In this document: piece after piece, positions 1 to 8,231 of the stretch
Numbering within the stretch: the first letter of the stretch is position 1
Layout of the letters: each line of letters begins with the position of its first letter
Assembly: GCA_035295745.1 (NCBI GenBank)
Contig: DATGIL010000104.1
Coordinates: 1-50,407 of the forward strand
Reading direction: 5' to 3'
DNA: 50,407 nt
Origin: JAIQFL01 sp035295745
GTDB taxonomy: Bacteria > Acidobacteriota > Terriglobia > Bryobacterales > Bryobacteraceae
Program-made: the position numbers and the translations under genes
Notes under the pieces: model-generated
The model's input: only the letters and a program-made list of their open reading frames with translations
What the model was told of the DNA's origin: nothing
The model's database searches: none

Positions 1-123
1 TCCTGAGGCTTCAGCCCACGGTCTTTCGCCGTGTCCTGCTCAGGTCGCTACATGTTCGAACGAGCAATTTACATGGTGGGCTCCTTACATCCCACAAGAT
101 CAAGCCAGGCTTATCCTGGCGCA

Positions 124-380
124 CCGCGCGTAAGCAAGCGATGTCCGATCGCCCGGAAAATTACTCCCTCACGGTCGTGGCTCGTTGCGAGCCGCGCGCG
201 TAAGCAAGCGATGCCCGATCGCCCGAAAAATCACTCCCTTACGGTCGTGGCTCGTTGTGAGCCGCGCGCGTAAGCAAGCGATGTCCCATCCCTACGTGGG
301 GCAGTCGGACTTTTCACAGCTTCTCAGCAAGCGATGGCCCCTCGCTACGTGGGCCAGACGGAGTTTTCGCAGCTTCTCAG
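124..380. repeat. Dispersed REP-like repeat cluster (three 70-bp units plus two 53-bp units)
   Basis: The core GCGCGTAAGCAAGCGATG recurs with its TAAGCAAG at 131, 201 and 271, an exact 70-bp period. The spacer carries CTCCCT(T/C)ACGGTCGTGG. Each unit contains a short dyad, GTGGCTCG-TTG-CGAGCCGC (first at 177-195), able to form an 8-bp hairpin with a 3-nt loop, as REP elements do. A second unit follows, starting CTACGTGGG and ending CTTCTCAG, at 292-327 and 345-380. Related copies lie near 11.9-12.06 kb, 21.7-22.0 kb and 35.8 kb, all intergenic. Reading frames across these repeats are not taken as genes. The rest of 1-523 shows only a small dyad, GCCAGG/CCTGGC, near 113-129. Confidence 0.85.
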
Positions 381-523
381 AATCAGTCTCAGCTCAGCAG
401 CGAGGATTGCCGCGCCACCACATTGAGCGGTGTCGTCCAAGCTGGACCATCGAAATGGCTATACGCGCTAACCCGGAACGCCTGCTCTCCATTCACGCTG
501 AAACACTACACCGGAGCCACGAT

Positions 524-1210
524 ATGATGGCTGGGATGCTGAAGCACGCCTCGTTGGCCGAGATCGCACTGTTCGCCAGCCTGACCGAGGCCGAACTGGA
601 GGCTCTCAGCCTGCGCGCCGTCGAGCGGCGATTCGAATCGGGCGAGATGCTCTTCTGGGAAGGCGAGCCATGTGCCGGCATCTTTCTGCTGGTGGCCGGC
701 AGCGTGAAGATTTTCAAGACGTCCGCCACTGGCCGCGAGATGATGTTGGCCCTGGAATCGGCGCCTTCCACCGTTGCCGAACTCCCGCTGTTCGATGGCG
801 GCCCGTATCCCGCTTCGGTGCGGGCGGTGGAACCGGTGGTCTGCCTCTTCTTGAACAAGGGCGACTTCCAGCAGGTCTGCCGTCAGTACCCTGAAGTGGC
901 GCTGAAGGTTCTGGCGGTGGTGGGACACCGCCTGCGACACCTGGTGGGTGTGGTCGAATCGATGACGTTCGGCAGCGTCACGGAACGGCTGGCGCGGCTG
1001 TTACTCGACTCCGCCAAGATGGCGGGCAAGGACGAATTCGAGATGACCCTGACCCATCAGGAACTGGCGTCTCGTTTAGGAACCGTGCGCGAAGTGATCT
1101 CACGCAACCTGGCGCGTTTCCGCGCCGAGGGGCTGATTCAGATGCTTGGCCGACGGGTGCAGATTCTGGATCGCTCCGGGCTGGAGCGCGAATCGGAATC
1201 GCAAGCCTAG
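524..1210 (+). CDS. Crp/Fnr family transcriptional regulator
   Basis: A 228-residue protein of usual Crp/Fnr length. The N-terminal half is a cyclic-nucleotide-binding-like beta-roll ending in the long dimerisation helix. The C-terminal half is a winged helix-turn-helix with the family pattern LTHQELASRLGTVREVISR. The ATG at 524 is preferred because GGAG at 513-516 precedes it by 7 nt. The frame is open upstream to 185, and an ATG at 455 would add 23 residues, but the upstream part overlaps the repeat cluster. I see no cysteine cluster of the Fnr iron-sulphur type at the N-terminus, so oxygen sensing through such a cluster is unlikely. Ligand and targets are unknown. It stands alone, with its 3' end 15 bp from the convergent permease gene. 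Confidence 0.9.
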   Translation: MMAGMLKHASLAEIALFASLTEAELEALSLRAVERRFESGEMLFWEGEPCAGIFLLVAGSVKIFKTSATGREMMLALESAPSTVAELPLFDGGPYPASVRAVEPVVCLFLNKGDFQQVCRQYPEVALKVLAVVGHRLRHLVGVVESMTFGSVTERLARLLLDSAKMAGKDEFEMTLTHQELASRLGTVREVISRNLARFRAEGLIQMLGRRVQILDRSGLERESESQA

Positions 1211-1225
1211 AGGAACTCCCCAACT

Positions 1226-3685
1226 TTACTCATCCCGTAGTGCGTTCATCGGATCCAGCCGCGATGCACTGCGCGCGGGCAGAAATCCGGCGACCGCCGC
1301 CACCGCGGCCAATAGCCCGGCCGCGAGCGAGATCGTCCAGGGGTCGTTGACCTTGGTTCCGTATAAGAAGCTTTCGACGAAGCGCGTCGTTCCAATCGTC
1401 GCGGCCAGACCTACGGCAAGCCCGATGCCGATCAAAAGCGCGACTTCGCTGAGCACCATGCGGAGCAGACGCGATTGAGCAGCCCCCAGAGCCATACGAA
1501 TCCCGATTTCATTGCGCCGCCGCGCCACGTTGTACGACATGACGCCGTACAGTCCGAGCATTGCCAGCGCCAATGCCAGTGCTCCGAAGAAGCCCGACAG
1601 CGTGGCGAGCAACCGTTCGCGCGCAAGCGACTCCTCCACCTGGAGCGCGAGCATCCGGAATTGCAGCGAGACGTCGCGGTTGACCTCGGCAATGGCTGAT
1701 TTTGCGACCGGGATCAGGGCGGCAGGCGCCACCGCGGAGCGTACTTCGAATTGATACCACATGGGCGTTGCGTCCTGATTGGACGCGACAAAGGCGGTGG
1801 GGAGAATCTCCTCTCGCAGCGACCCGTATTTCGAGTCCCTGACCACGCCGACAATCTGGTGCCAAGGTCCCATGCTGGCGCCAGCCTCCGACCGGAAGCG
1901 CTTTCCGACAGGGTCCTGACCCGGGAAGTAGCGTTTCGCCATCGTCTGGTTCACGATGGCCACCTTCGGCGATTCGGGCGTGTCGTGCTCATTGAAGTCG
2001 CGGCCGGCGAGCAACTTCATTCCCATGGTCTCGAAATAGCGGTCGCTGACTTCGTTGAAATAGACGAGGGTATCGTCGCGACTCTTGGCGGTGTACCCTT
2101 CGATTTCCAGGTTGTTATTCCAGAAGCTTCCGCTGATCGGCGTCATGTTGGACACGCTGGCCGCTTGAACGCCCGGCAGCGTGCGGAGACGGTCCAGCAT
2201 CTCGTGCATCGCGACGCCGCGCCGTTCCTTGGCGTAGTTGCCGTTGCGAAGATCGACGCTGACGAGGAGAACGTGCTGCCGGTCAAAGCCGGCGTCCAAC
2301 GTTTCGAGCTTGAAGAACGTCGCCAGCATCAATCCCGCGCCCACCACCAGCACCAGAGAGAGCGCCACCTGCGCCACCACCAGAGCCTTGCCAATCCTGA
2401 ACCGCGAGCCTTCAATGACACCGCGCGCATTCGCCTTCATGGCGGACTGCGGATTTACCGCGCTGCTTCGCCAGGCGGGCGCCAAGCCGAAGATCAGGGC
2501 GGTGAGAATCGAGACGCCGGCGGTAAATGCCAGCACCCGCAGATCGATGCTGAGATCGAGAACCACCTTGTTGTCGCCCAAAGAAAGGAGCCTGACCAGA
2601 AGTCTGGCGCCCCATTGTGCGAGCGCGGTTCCCAGAACCGCGCCCGCTAACGAAAGCACCACACTCTCGGTCATCAACTGGCGGATCAGCCGTCCCCGTC
2701 CCGAGCCGAGCGCGATGCGAACGGCGACCTCCTTCTGGCGTGCCGCGGCGCGCGCCAATAGAAGGTTGGCGACGTTGGCGCAAGCGATCAGCAACACTGC
2801 TCCGACAATCACCATCAGAACCATCAGCGCATGCTGATACTGCCTGCGAAGATAGGAGAGCCCGTTGGCGGCCGGTAGCGTGTTCAGGGAGCGCTTCCGG
2901 TAGTTTTGCTGATCTTCCGCCTTCCAGCGCGGCGGAACTGTGGCTTCGAATACCTGGGGCGCGAGGACAGTCAGGCGGGCCGCGGCCTGGGACGGCGAAA
3001 CCCCTGGCTTGGGGCGTCCGATTACGCGAAGCCACCAGGAACTGCGCTGGTCCAAAGAACTGAATTCCCCGCGCACGATTTTTTCGGTGCAGATGGGAAC
3101 GTAAAGATCGGTTTCGCTGCCAACTTCGATGCCGCTGAAACCGGGTGCGAGCACTCCAATGATTTCAAAGGGATGATTGTCGAGGGAGATGGCCTTACCG
3201 ACGATGTCCGCGCGGCCGGCGTACTCCCGCTGCCAAAAACCGTAGTTGAGCACGGCGGTTCCCGGACACCCGCGCTTGTCGTCAGCCGTTGTAAAGGTCC
3301 TGCCGGCCACCGCCTGCAGACCGAGGGTCGTAAAAAAATCGCCGGAGGCATAATTTCCGCGGGCGTACCGCGCCTCGCCGCCCGCCGCCAGATTGAAACG
3401 TGCGCCGCCAGAGGCGAAGATTCCGGCGAAGACGTCCTGCCGGTCACGAATCTGCTCCCAAATGGGGTTAGTGAAGCCAGTGTCCTTTCCGATGGTCAGT
3501 TGCAGCAGTTGTTCCGGATGAGCGACTGGCAGGGTCTTCAGAATGAGAGAATTGATGAGGCTGAAAATGGCGGTATTGGCGCCGATTCCCAACGATACCG
3601 ACAGGATCGCTACCGCGGCGAATCCAGGACTTTTGCGAATGGCCCGAAGCGCATAGCGAACGTCCTGCAGAATCGTATCCAGCAT
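1226..3685 (-). CDS. ABC transporter permease of the MacB/FtsX type (ADOP class)
   Basis: 819 residues starting MLDTILQDVRYALR, the stereotyped opening of acidobacterial duplicated orphan permeases. Visible layout: one membrane segment near residues 20-43, a MacB-type periplasmic domain, a first FtsX-like membrane block around residues 280-430 (with ARQKEVAVRIALGSGR), a second periplasmic domain, and a final FtsX block near 690-810 (with RRNEIGIRMALGA). It contains no ATPase domain, and no ATPase, membrane-fusion or PadR-regulator gene adjoins it, so it is an orphan copy. Members are thought to act in macrolide- or peptide-type export or in mechanotransmission; the substrate cannot be predicted. 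It converges on the Crp gene. Confidence 0.93.
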   Translation of the reverse strand: MLDTILQDVRYALRAIRKSPGFAAVAILSVSLGIGANTAIFSLINSLILKTLPVAHPEQLLQLTIGKDTGFTNPIWEQIRDRQDVFAGIFASGGARFNLAAGGEARYARGNYASGDFFTTLGLQAVAGRTFTTADDKRGCPGTAVLNYGFWQREYAGRADIVGKAISLDNHPFEIIGVLAPGFSGIEVGSETDLYVPICTEKIVRGEFSSLDQRSSWWLRVIGRPKPGVSPSQAAARLTVLAPQVFEATVPPRWKAEDQQNYRKRSLNTLPAANGLSYLRRQYQHALMVLMVIVGAVLLIACANVANLLLARAAARQKEVAVRIALGSGRGRLIRQLMTESVVLSLAGAVLGTALAQWGARLLVRLLSLGDNKVVLDLSIDLRVLAFTAGVSILTALIFGLAPAWRSSAVNPQSAMKANARGVIEGSRFRIGKALVVAQVALSLVLVVGAGLMLATFFKLETLDAGFDRQHVLLVSVDLRNGNYAKERRGVAMHEMLDRLRTLPGVQAASVSNMTPISGSFWNNNLEIEGYTAKSRDDTLVYFNEVSDRYFETMGMKLLAGRDFNEHDTPESPKVAIVNQTMAKRYFPGQDPVGKRFRSEAGASMGPWHQIVGVVRDSKYGSLREEILPTAFVASNQDATPMWYQFEVRSAVAPAALIPVAKSAIAEVNRDVSLQFRMLALQVEESLARERLLATLSGFFGALALALAMLGLYGVMSYNVARRRNEIGIRMALGAAQSRLLRMVLSEVALLIGIGLAVGLAATIGTTRFVESFLYGTKVNDPWTISLAAGLLAAVAAVAGFLPARSASRLDPMNALRDE

Positions 3686-3888
3686 GTTATACAGTGTGAC
3701 GCCCTTCGGCTGCGCCGGTTAGGTTTCTCTTGCGTCCCTGGCCCCTCCGCGGACTTGTTGGGGGACGCGAGCAACGCCCCATCAGTTGAGCCCGTGCCGG
3801 GTTTCCCGGTTGTCTTTCTCTCTCAGTGCCCCGGCGCCCCGTCTGTCTCGGCGAAACAGTACTCGACTCATTCGTCCCTCTACAAATA

Positions 3889-3924
3889 AAAAGCTCCGCC
3901 GGCCTGTCGCGCAGCGGAGCTTTT
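3889..3924 (-). terminator. Rho-independent terminator of the 3948-4223 gene
   Basis: Read on the minus strand, an 11-bp perfect stem AAAAGCTCCGC/GCGGAGCTTTT (3914-3924 with 3889-3899) encloses a 14-nt loop and runs directly into TTTTTATTTG. It lies 24 bp past the stop codon of the small exported protein gene. It is the clearest intrinsic terminator in the window. Confidence 0.9.
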
Positions 3925-3947
3925 GGAGGTCAAGAAAGTTCGGAGCC

Positions 3948-4223
3948 TTACTGCTTGGGGGCCGTCTTCACAGCCGCCGGCTTGGCAGCGGGGGTCGAGC
4001 CGTTCACGGTGCTGGAAGCAGTGCCGGTGGCCGGCTTCTTGTTGTTGTGCTTGACAACCTTCTTGGTCTTGGAGCTGGTCGTGGCAGAAGTTCCCGTCTT
4101 GGTGGACGGAGCCGTCTTGGTGGCCGGGGTCACAGCCGGCGGATTCTGGGCCGGCGGGTTCTGCGCGGCAAACATCGTCGTAGAGGCGACCGCGAAAGCG
4201 ATCGTGAGCATAGTCTTTTTCAT
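3948..4223 (-). CDS. Small exported Ala/Lys/Pro/Thr-rich protein
   Basis: A 91-residue protein. Residues 1-20 form a Sec signal peptide (MKKTMLTIAFAVASTTMFAA). The rest is low-complexity and basic: repeated QNPPAQNPPA, then TKTAPSTKTGTSATTSSKTKK and PAAKPAAVK stretches. No enzyme domain or cysteine is present, so it is probably disordered, perhaps wall- or polyanion-binding; that is inference. The ATG at 4223 is chosen over the upstream in-frame start at 4259 because it begins the signal peptide and has GGGAG about 10 nt before it. A strong terminator follows, so this is a single-gene transcript. I do not recognise a named family. Confidence 0.8.
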   Translation of the reverse strand: MKKTMLTIAFAVASTTMFAAQNPPAQNPPAVTPATKTAPSTKTGTSATTSSKTKKVVKHNNKKPATGTASSTVNGSTPAAKPAAVKTAPKQ

Positions 4224-4366
4224 GGCGTTTTCTCTCCCTGGCGAGCCCTTTTGTTTCACTCGCCTTACACTTCTATGGTGCCCGGGATCCGAAAATAAGT
4301 CGTTAGCCTCGACAGGCTATCCAGGCACCCGAATTAGGGGATAACGCGGTTAAGATTCGTTAGGAT

Positions 4367-6805
4367 CTACTTCGCCGTCCACTTCTGAATGCCGGCCGAG
4401 AATTGCGGCTGCGCCGTCAGTTCCACCCGCAGGGCCGTCGTAGTCACGGCCTTAAAGCTGACGGTATTGAACTTATCCTTCTCGACACCATAGGTCGCGG
4501 TGGTCTCGACAGGCTTCCATTCCTCACCGTCCTTGTAGAGCAGGCGCCACGAGGCGGGCACGCGGACGCTACCCTGGCCCGTATCGTCGAACCAGTAGAG
4601 CCCACACTGGCTTACCGTAGAGGGCTTTTCGAAGGTGTAGTCCACAGTCTCACGATTGCCGCGCGCGGGATACCAGTCGAAGTAGCCGGCATGGTCGTTC
4701 GACGCCGTGGGAATCTCGCCATCCTTGATCGCGTCGACGTTGCGTGGCTGCTGCGGCTTGCCGGACACAGTCACTTTGGCGTTCGTCACGACGGTGGGAT
4801 ACGCCAATGGCTTCGCGCTCGCCACACTGTTAGGCATCCAGACAATCATCTGGCCGCGTCCGCGATTGGCCCAGGCGTAATACGGAATCGCCGTGAAATC
4901 CTGCTCCTTTTTGCTGACGCTGCCCTGGGCATCAAACGCCAGCGCGACCGCCTTGCCCTTCACCACCTCGACGCCCTTCAATAGATCTGACTTGTACTCC
5001 GCAGTCAGCTTCGCGGAATCGGGCAGCATCAAGTTGCGCACCTTGCCGTCGGGATTATCGACCCACTCGGCAGCGTAGACAATCGGGCCGCGCTCGATGG
5101 CGACGCGCCCGCGGTCCGCCGAGACGAGATCGTTCGCCAGCACGCGGCGGATCGGCATTGGCAGGCCGAGCTCGATGGTGTCGCCGGCCTTCCAGGTGCG
5201 CGTCAGCGCCACGTACCCTTTATCCAGCTTCACCGGCACCGCTTTGCCGTTGACCTTCAAGATCACCGGATCGGAGTTCTTGTCCGCAAAGGTGTATAGA
5301 TCGCTCGCGATCGGCTCGTTGCGAGCCCATCCGGGGATGCGCACATTGACCGTCAGAGCAGCGGCCTGGTCGGGATTCACCGTCATCTTGACGGCTCCAT
5401 CCCATGGATAGCGCGTGTCCTGCACCATCTTTACGGTGCGGCCGTTGTCCATCTTGATCTCGGCATTGCTGCCCATGTAGAGGTTAACCCAGAGAGTGTC
5501 GTTGCGTTGCGCATACACGTATCCCGGTACTGACGCCATGAAACGCGTGATATTGCCGGGGCAGCAGGCCACACCAAACCATGGGCTGCGCTGATCCTTC
5601 CCGGCATTCCCAGTGGCTTCGAGCGGATTCTGATAGAAGAAAGTCTTCCCGTCGAGCGCCACGCCCGAGATCAGGCCGTTGTAGAGCGTCCGCTCCATCA
5701 CGTCGATGTACTTGGAATCGGCATGCAGCAGGAAGAGCCGGTGGTTCCAATAGTCATTGCCGACGGCGGCGCAGGTCTCGTTGTACGCGCTCATGTTGGG
5801 CAGTTCGTAGTCGTTGCCGAAGGCCTCGCCGGCGGCCCGCGCGCCCACTCCGCCGGTCACGTGCAGTTTCTTGCCCGCGACGTTGTCCCAGATCTTGTCG
5901 AGCGCGTTGACGTACGCCATGTCCCCGGTGAGCGCCGCGACGTCCGCCATTCCCGAGTACATGTACATGGCACGGACGGCATGGCCGCCGGCGACGGCTT
6001 CCGTCTGGTCCACCACCTTCTGTTGTGCCTGCACGTAGCGGTTGCCGGCGCCGCGTTCCTGGCTGTCCGGACCGCGCGAATCGAGCATGAACTTGGCGAG
6101 ATTGAGATAGCGCACGTCGCCGGTCACGCGGTAGAGTTTGGCGAGTCCCATCTCCACGATCTGATGTCCGGGCCAGATGGCGCGCTTGCCCGGGCCGAAG
6201 GTCTGATCGAGCAGGTTCGCGGTACGCAGCGCGATGTCGAGCAGGGTGCGCTTGCCGGTGGCCTGGTAGTGCGCGACCGCGGCTTCGTAAAGGTGGCCGA
6301 GGTCGTAGAGTTCGTGGCTGTTGACGCCTTCAAGGATCCACCGCTCGTTGCCCGACCACGGATGCGGGTGCAGGGGGTCGATGGTGCGCGCAGTGTACAG
6401 GTAGCCGTCCGGTTCCTGCGCGGCGGCGATCTTCTCGATCAGGCCGTCGATATAGGCGTCGAGTTTGGGGTCGGGATGGACGCTGAGCGTGTAGGAGGCG
6501 CCTTCGATCACCTTGTAAACGTCGGTGTCGTCGAAGGGATAGGGCGGGTACTTATGATTTTCGAACGGCTCGCCGCGGAGAGCTTTGGCGGCGCGGATGA
6601 AGTTGTCGAGGCGTCCGGTCTCTTCGTCTTTCCCGAAGGCGAAGGGAATGGTGACCGTGCGGTTGGTTTCGATGCGGGGGGCCCAGAATCCGTCGTTGAC
6701 GTGGACGGCGGTGAACGGAACAGGCTTCACGGGATAATCGCGGGTTTGCGTGAAGGAGGGCGCTGCCACAAGGAGCGCACCAGCGAGTACTGCAATCGCT
6801 TTCAT
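4367..6805 (-). CDS. Exported glycoside hydrolase family 127 (DUF1680) beta-L-arabinofuranosidase-like protein
   Basis: 812 residues with a signal peptide (MKAIAVLAGALLVAAPSFTQ). The body has the DUF1680 layout: an N-terminal alpha/alpha toroid opening with VHVNDGFWAPRIETNR and C-terminal beta-sandwich domains. The zinc site and cysteine nucleophile known for Bifidobacterium HypBA1 are matched by NETCAAVGNDYWN near residue 345 and the paired cysteines of FGVACCPGN near residue 414. The expected activity is release of beta-L-arabinofuranose from plant glycans or glycoproteins in the periplasm. The exact linkage is not predictable. It is divergent from the epimerase operon, which would fit joint use of the released sugar. 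A mobile-element-like inverted repeat lies in the shared upstream region. Confidence 0.9.
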   Translation of the reverse strand: MKAIAVLAGALLVAAPSFTQTRDYPVKPVPFTAVHVNDGFWAPRIETNRTVTIPFAFGKDEETGRLDNFIRAAKALRGEPFENHKYPPYPFDDTDVYKVIEGASYTLSVHPDPKLDAYIDGLIEKIAAAQEPDGYLYTARTIDPLHPHPWSGNERWILEGVNSHELYDLGHLYEAAVAHYQATGKRTLLDIALRTANLLDQTFGPGKRAIWPGHQIVEMGLAKLYRVTGDVRYLNLAKFMLDSRGPDSQERGAGNRYVQAQQKVVDQTEAVAGGHAVRAMYMYSGMADVAALTGDMAYVNALDKIWDNVAGKKLHVTGGVGARAAGEAFGNDYELPNMSAYNETCAAVGNDYWNHRLFLLHADSKYIDVMERTLYNGLISGVALDGKTFFYQNPLEATGNAGKDQRSPWFGVACCPGNITRFMASVPGYVYAQRNDTLWVNLYMGSNAEIKMDNGRTVKMVQDTRYPWDGAVKMTVNPDQAAALTVNVRIPGWARNEPIASDLYTFADKNSDPVILKVNGKAVPVKLDKGYVALTRTWKAGDTIELGLPMPIRRVLANDLVSADRGRVAIERGPIVYAAEWVDNPDGKVRNLMLPDSAKLTAEYKSDLLKGVEVVKGKAVALAFDAQGSVSKKEQDFTAIPYYAWANRGRGQMIVWMPNSVASAKPLAYPTVVTNAKVTVSGKPQQPRNVDAIKDGEIPTASNDHAGYFDWYPARGNRETVDYTFEKPSTVSQCGLYWFDDTGQGSVRVPASWRLLYKDGEEWKPVETTATYGVEKDKFNTVSFKAVTTTALRVELTAQPQFSAGIQKWTAK

Positions 6806-6827
6806 GGGAATACCTTACCACAGCACG

Positions 6828-7066
6828 GTGGCGCAAATACTTCTGTTTGCCGCGTCGAGACGCCTCTCGGCGCTTTTCGGAGTGTCTGCGCAATTTTGGC
6901 GCGGCGAGGAGTTCGCATCGGTGATCTGCCCCAGGTGGACCAAGTCATCGACTTGCTCTGACAGTGAACGTCTCTTGCCGACTACATCTCGCGCGTCGGA
7001 ACTGGCAGACCTCCCGAAACGCGTCGAGAGGAGTCTCGACGCGGCAGAGAAGAGTCTCTGCGCCAC
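6828..7066. mobile_element. MITE-like element, copy 1 (GTGGCGCAAA terminal inverted repeats)
   Basis: The left end GTGGCGCAAATACTTCTG (6828 on) and the reverse complement of the right end, GTGGCGCAGAGACTCTTCTC (ending 7066), begin an imperfect inverted repeat. It runs about 60 bp inward on each side and includes GCCGCGTCGAGAC and CCTCTCG blocks on both arms. The 239-bp element encodes no protein I accept. It fills the divergent region between the GH127 gene and the epimerase gene, so promoters of both may lie within or beside it. A second shorter copy with matching ends is at 26095-26215. No target duplication is evident. The remaining bases of 6806-7105 show nothing further. Confidence 0.7.
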
Positions 7067-7105
7067 GTCTGTTACAATGGCAGTCGCCTGGAGGCTCGCC
7101 TCGAA

Positions 7106-8224
7106 ATGTTAGCGCTATCATCCTTTCTTCCGCTCGCCCTGATTGCGGGCGTTGTCACCCTGCACGCCGCCACCAAAATCTCGCATGCCGATTTCGGAAA
7201 GATGCCCGACGGCACGGCGATTCAGATCTACACCTTGACCAACACGCATGGACTGGAAGCGCGCATCATTACCTACGGCGGCGCGGTCGTCTCGCTGAAG
7301 ACCCCCGACAAGACCGGCGCGATGGGCGATATCGTGCAAGGCTTCGACTCGCTTCCCGGCTATCTGCAGAACGAGCCCTATTTCGGTGCGCTGATCGGCC
7401 GCTACGGCAACCGCATCGGCAATGCCAAATTCACCCTGGATGGTAAGGAATACACCCTGCCGAAAAATGACGGCGCCAATACGCTGCACGGCGGGGAAAA
7501 AGGCTTCGACAAGCGCGTCTGGACTGGGCGCGAATTACCCGATGGTGGCCTCGAGTTGACCTATCTCAGCAAGGACGGCGAGGAAGGCTTTCCGGGAAAC
7601 CTCAAAGCGACCGTAGTCTACCATTTGAACGACGCCAATGAGCTCACGATCGATTACACCGCCACCACCGATAAAGACACCGTCGTCAACCTCACCAACC
7701 ATTCCTACTTCAATTTGAAGGGCGCGGGGAACGGCGACATCCTGGGACACCTCATGATGCTCATGGCCGACCGCTTCACGCCCGTAGATGCAGGATTGAT
7801 TCCGACTGGCGAACTGCGATCGGTGGCCGGCACGCCCTTCGATTTCCGCCAGCCCACCGCCATCGGATCGCGCATCGAACAGAATGACGAGCAGTTGAAA
7901 CTGGGGAAAGGCTACGATCACAACTGGGTGTTGAATCGCAGCGGCAATGGCACGAGGCTGGCCGCACGCGTCGAAGAGCCCACTACCGGCCGCGTCATGG
8001 AGGTGCTCACCACCGAACCGGCCATTCAGTTCTACACCGGCAACTTCCTCGATGGCACGCTGAAGGGCAAGGACGGCAAGATGTACGGCCATCGTGCGGC
8101 CTTCTGCCTGGAGACGCAGCACTATCCCGATTCGCCCAATAAGCCGAAGTTCCCGTCGACCGAGTTGAAGCCTGGCAAAACGTACCGCACAACGACCATC
8201 TACCGATTCTCGACCAAGAAATAG
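7106..8224 (+). CDS. galM: Exported aldose 1-epimerase (mutarotase)
   Basis: 372 residues. The first about 21 form a signal peptide, so the enzyme acts outside the cytoplasm. Family landmarks are all present: RYGNRIG, GANTLHGG with the conserved His, TNHSYFNL with the second His, GYDHNWVL, and the catalytic Glu in FCLETQHYPDSPN near the C-terminus. It interconverts alpha and beta anomers of hexoses or pentoses. GGAGG at 7090-7094 precedes the ATG by 11 nt. It heads a run with the next two genes (7-nt and 6-nt gaps), so it probably processes sugar freed by the neighbouring glycosidases. Confidence 0.95.
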   Translation: MLALSSFLPLALIAGVVTLHAATKISHADFGKMPDGTAIQIYTLTNTHGLEARIITYGGAVVSLKTPDKTGAMGDIVQGFDSLPGYLQNEPYFGALIGRYGNRIGNAKFTLDGKEYTLPKNDGANTLHGGEKGFDKRVWTGRELPDGGLELTYLSKDGEEGFPGNLKATVVYHLNDANELTIDYTATTDKDTVVNLTNHSYFNLKGAGNGDILGHLMMLMADRFTPVDAGLIPTGELRSVAGTPFDFRQPTAIGSRIEQNDEQLKLGKGYDHNWVLNRSGNGTRLAARVEEPTTGRVMEVLTTEPAIQFYTGNFLDGTLKGKDGKMYGHRAAFCLETQHYPDSPNKPKFPSTELKPGKTYRTTTIYRFSTKK

Positions 8225-8231
8225 AGGCCCC

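Noticed and set aside
31..451. Plus-strand frames across the first repeat cluster, including the upstream extension of the Crp gene
   Set aside because: They are repeat sequence, and their translations recur at the other repeat sites.
5723..6961. 412-codon plus-strand frame
   Set aside because: It lies antisense to the GH127 gene, whose product has clear catalytic motifs. Long antisense frames are expected in GC-rich DNA.
6815..7066. 83-codon minus-strand frame between GH127 and galM
   Set aside because: Its two ends mirror each other because it crosses the arms of the inverted repeat; a non-coding element fits better.
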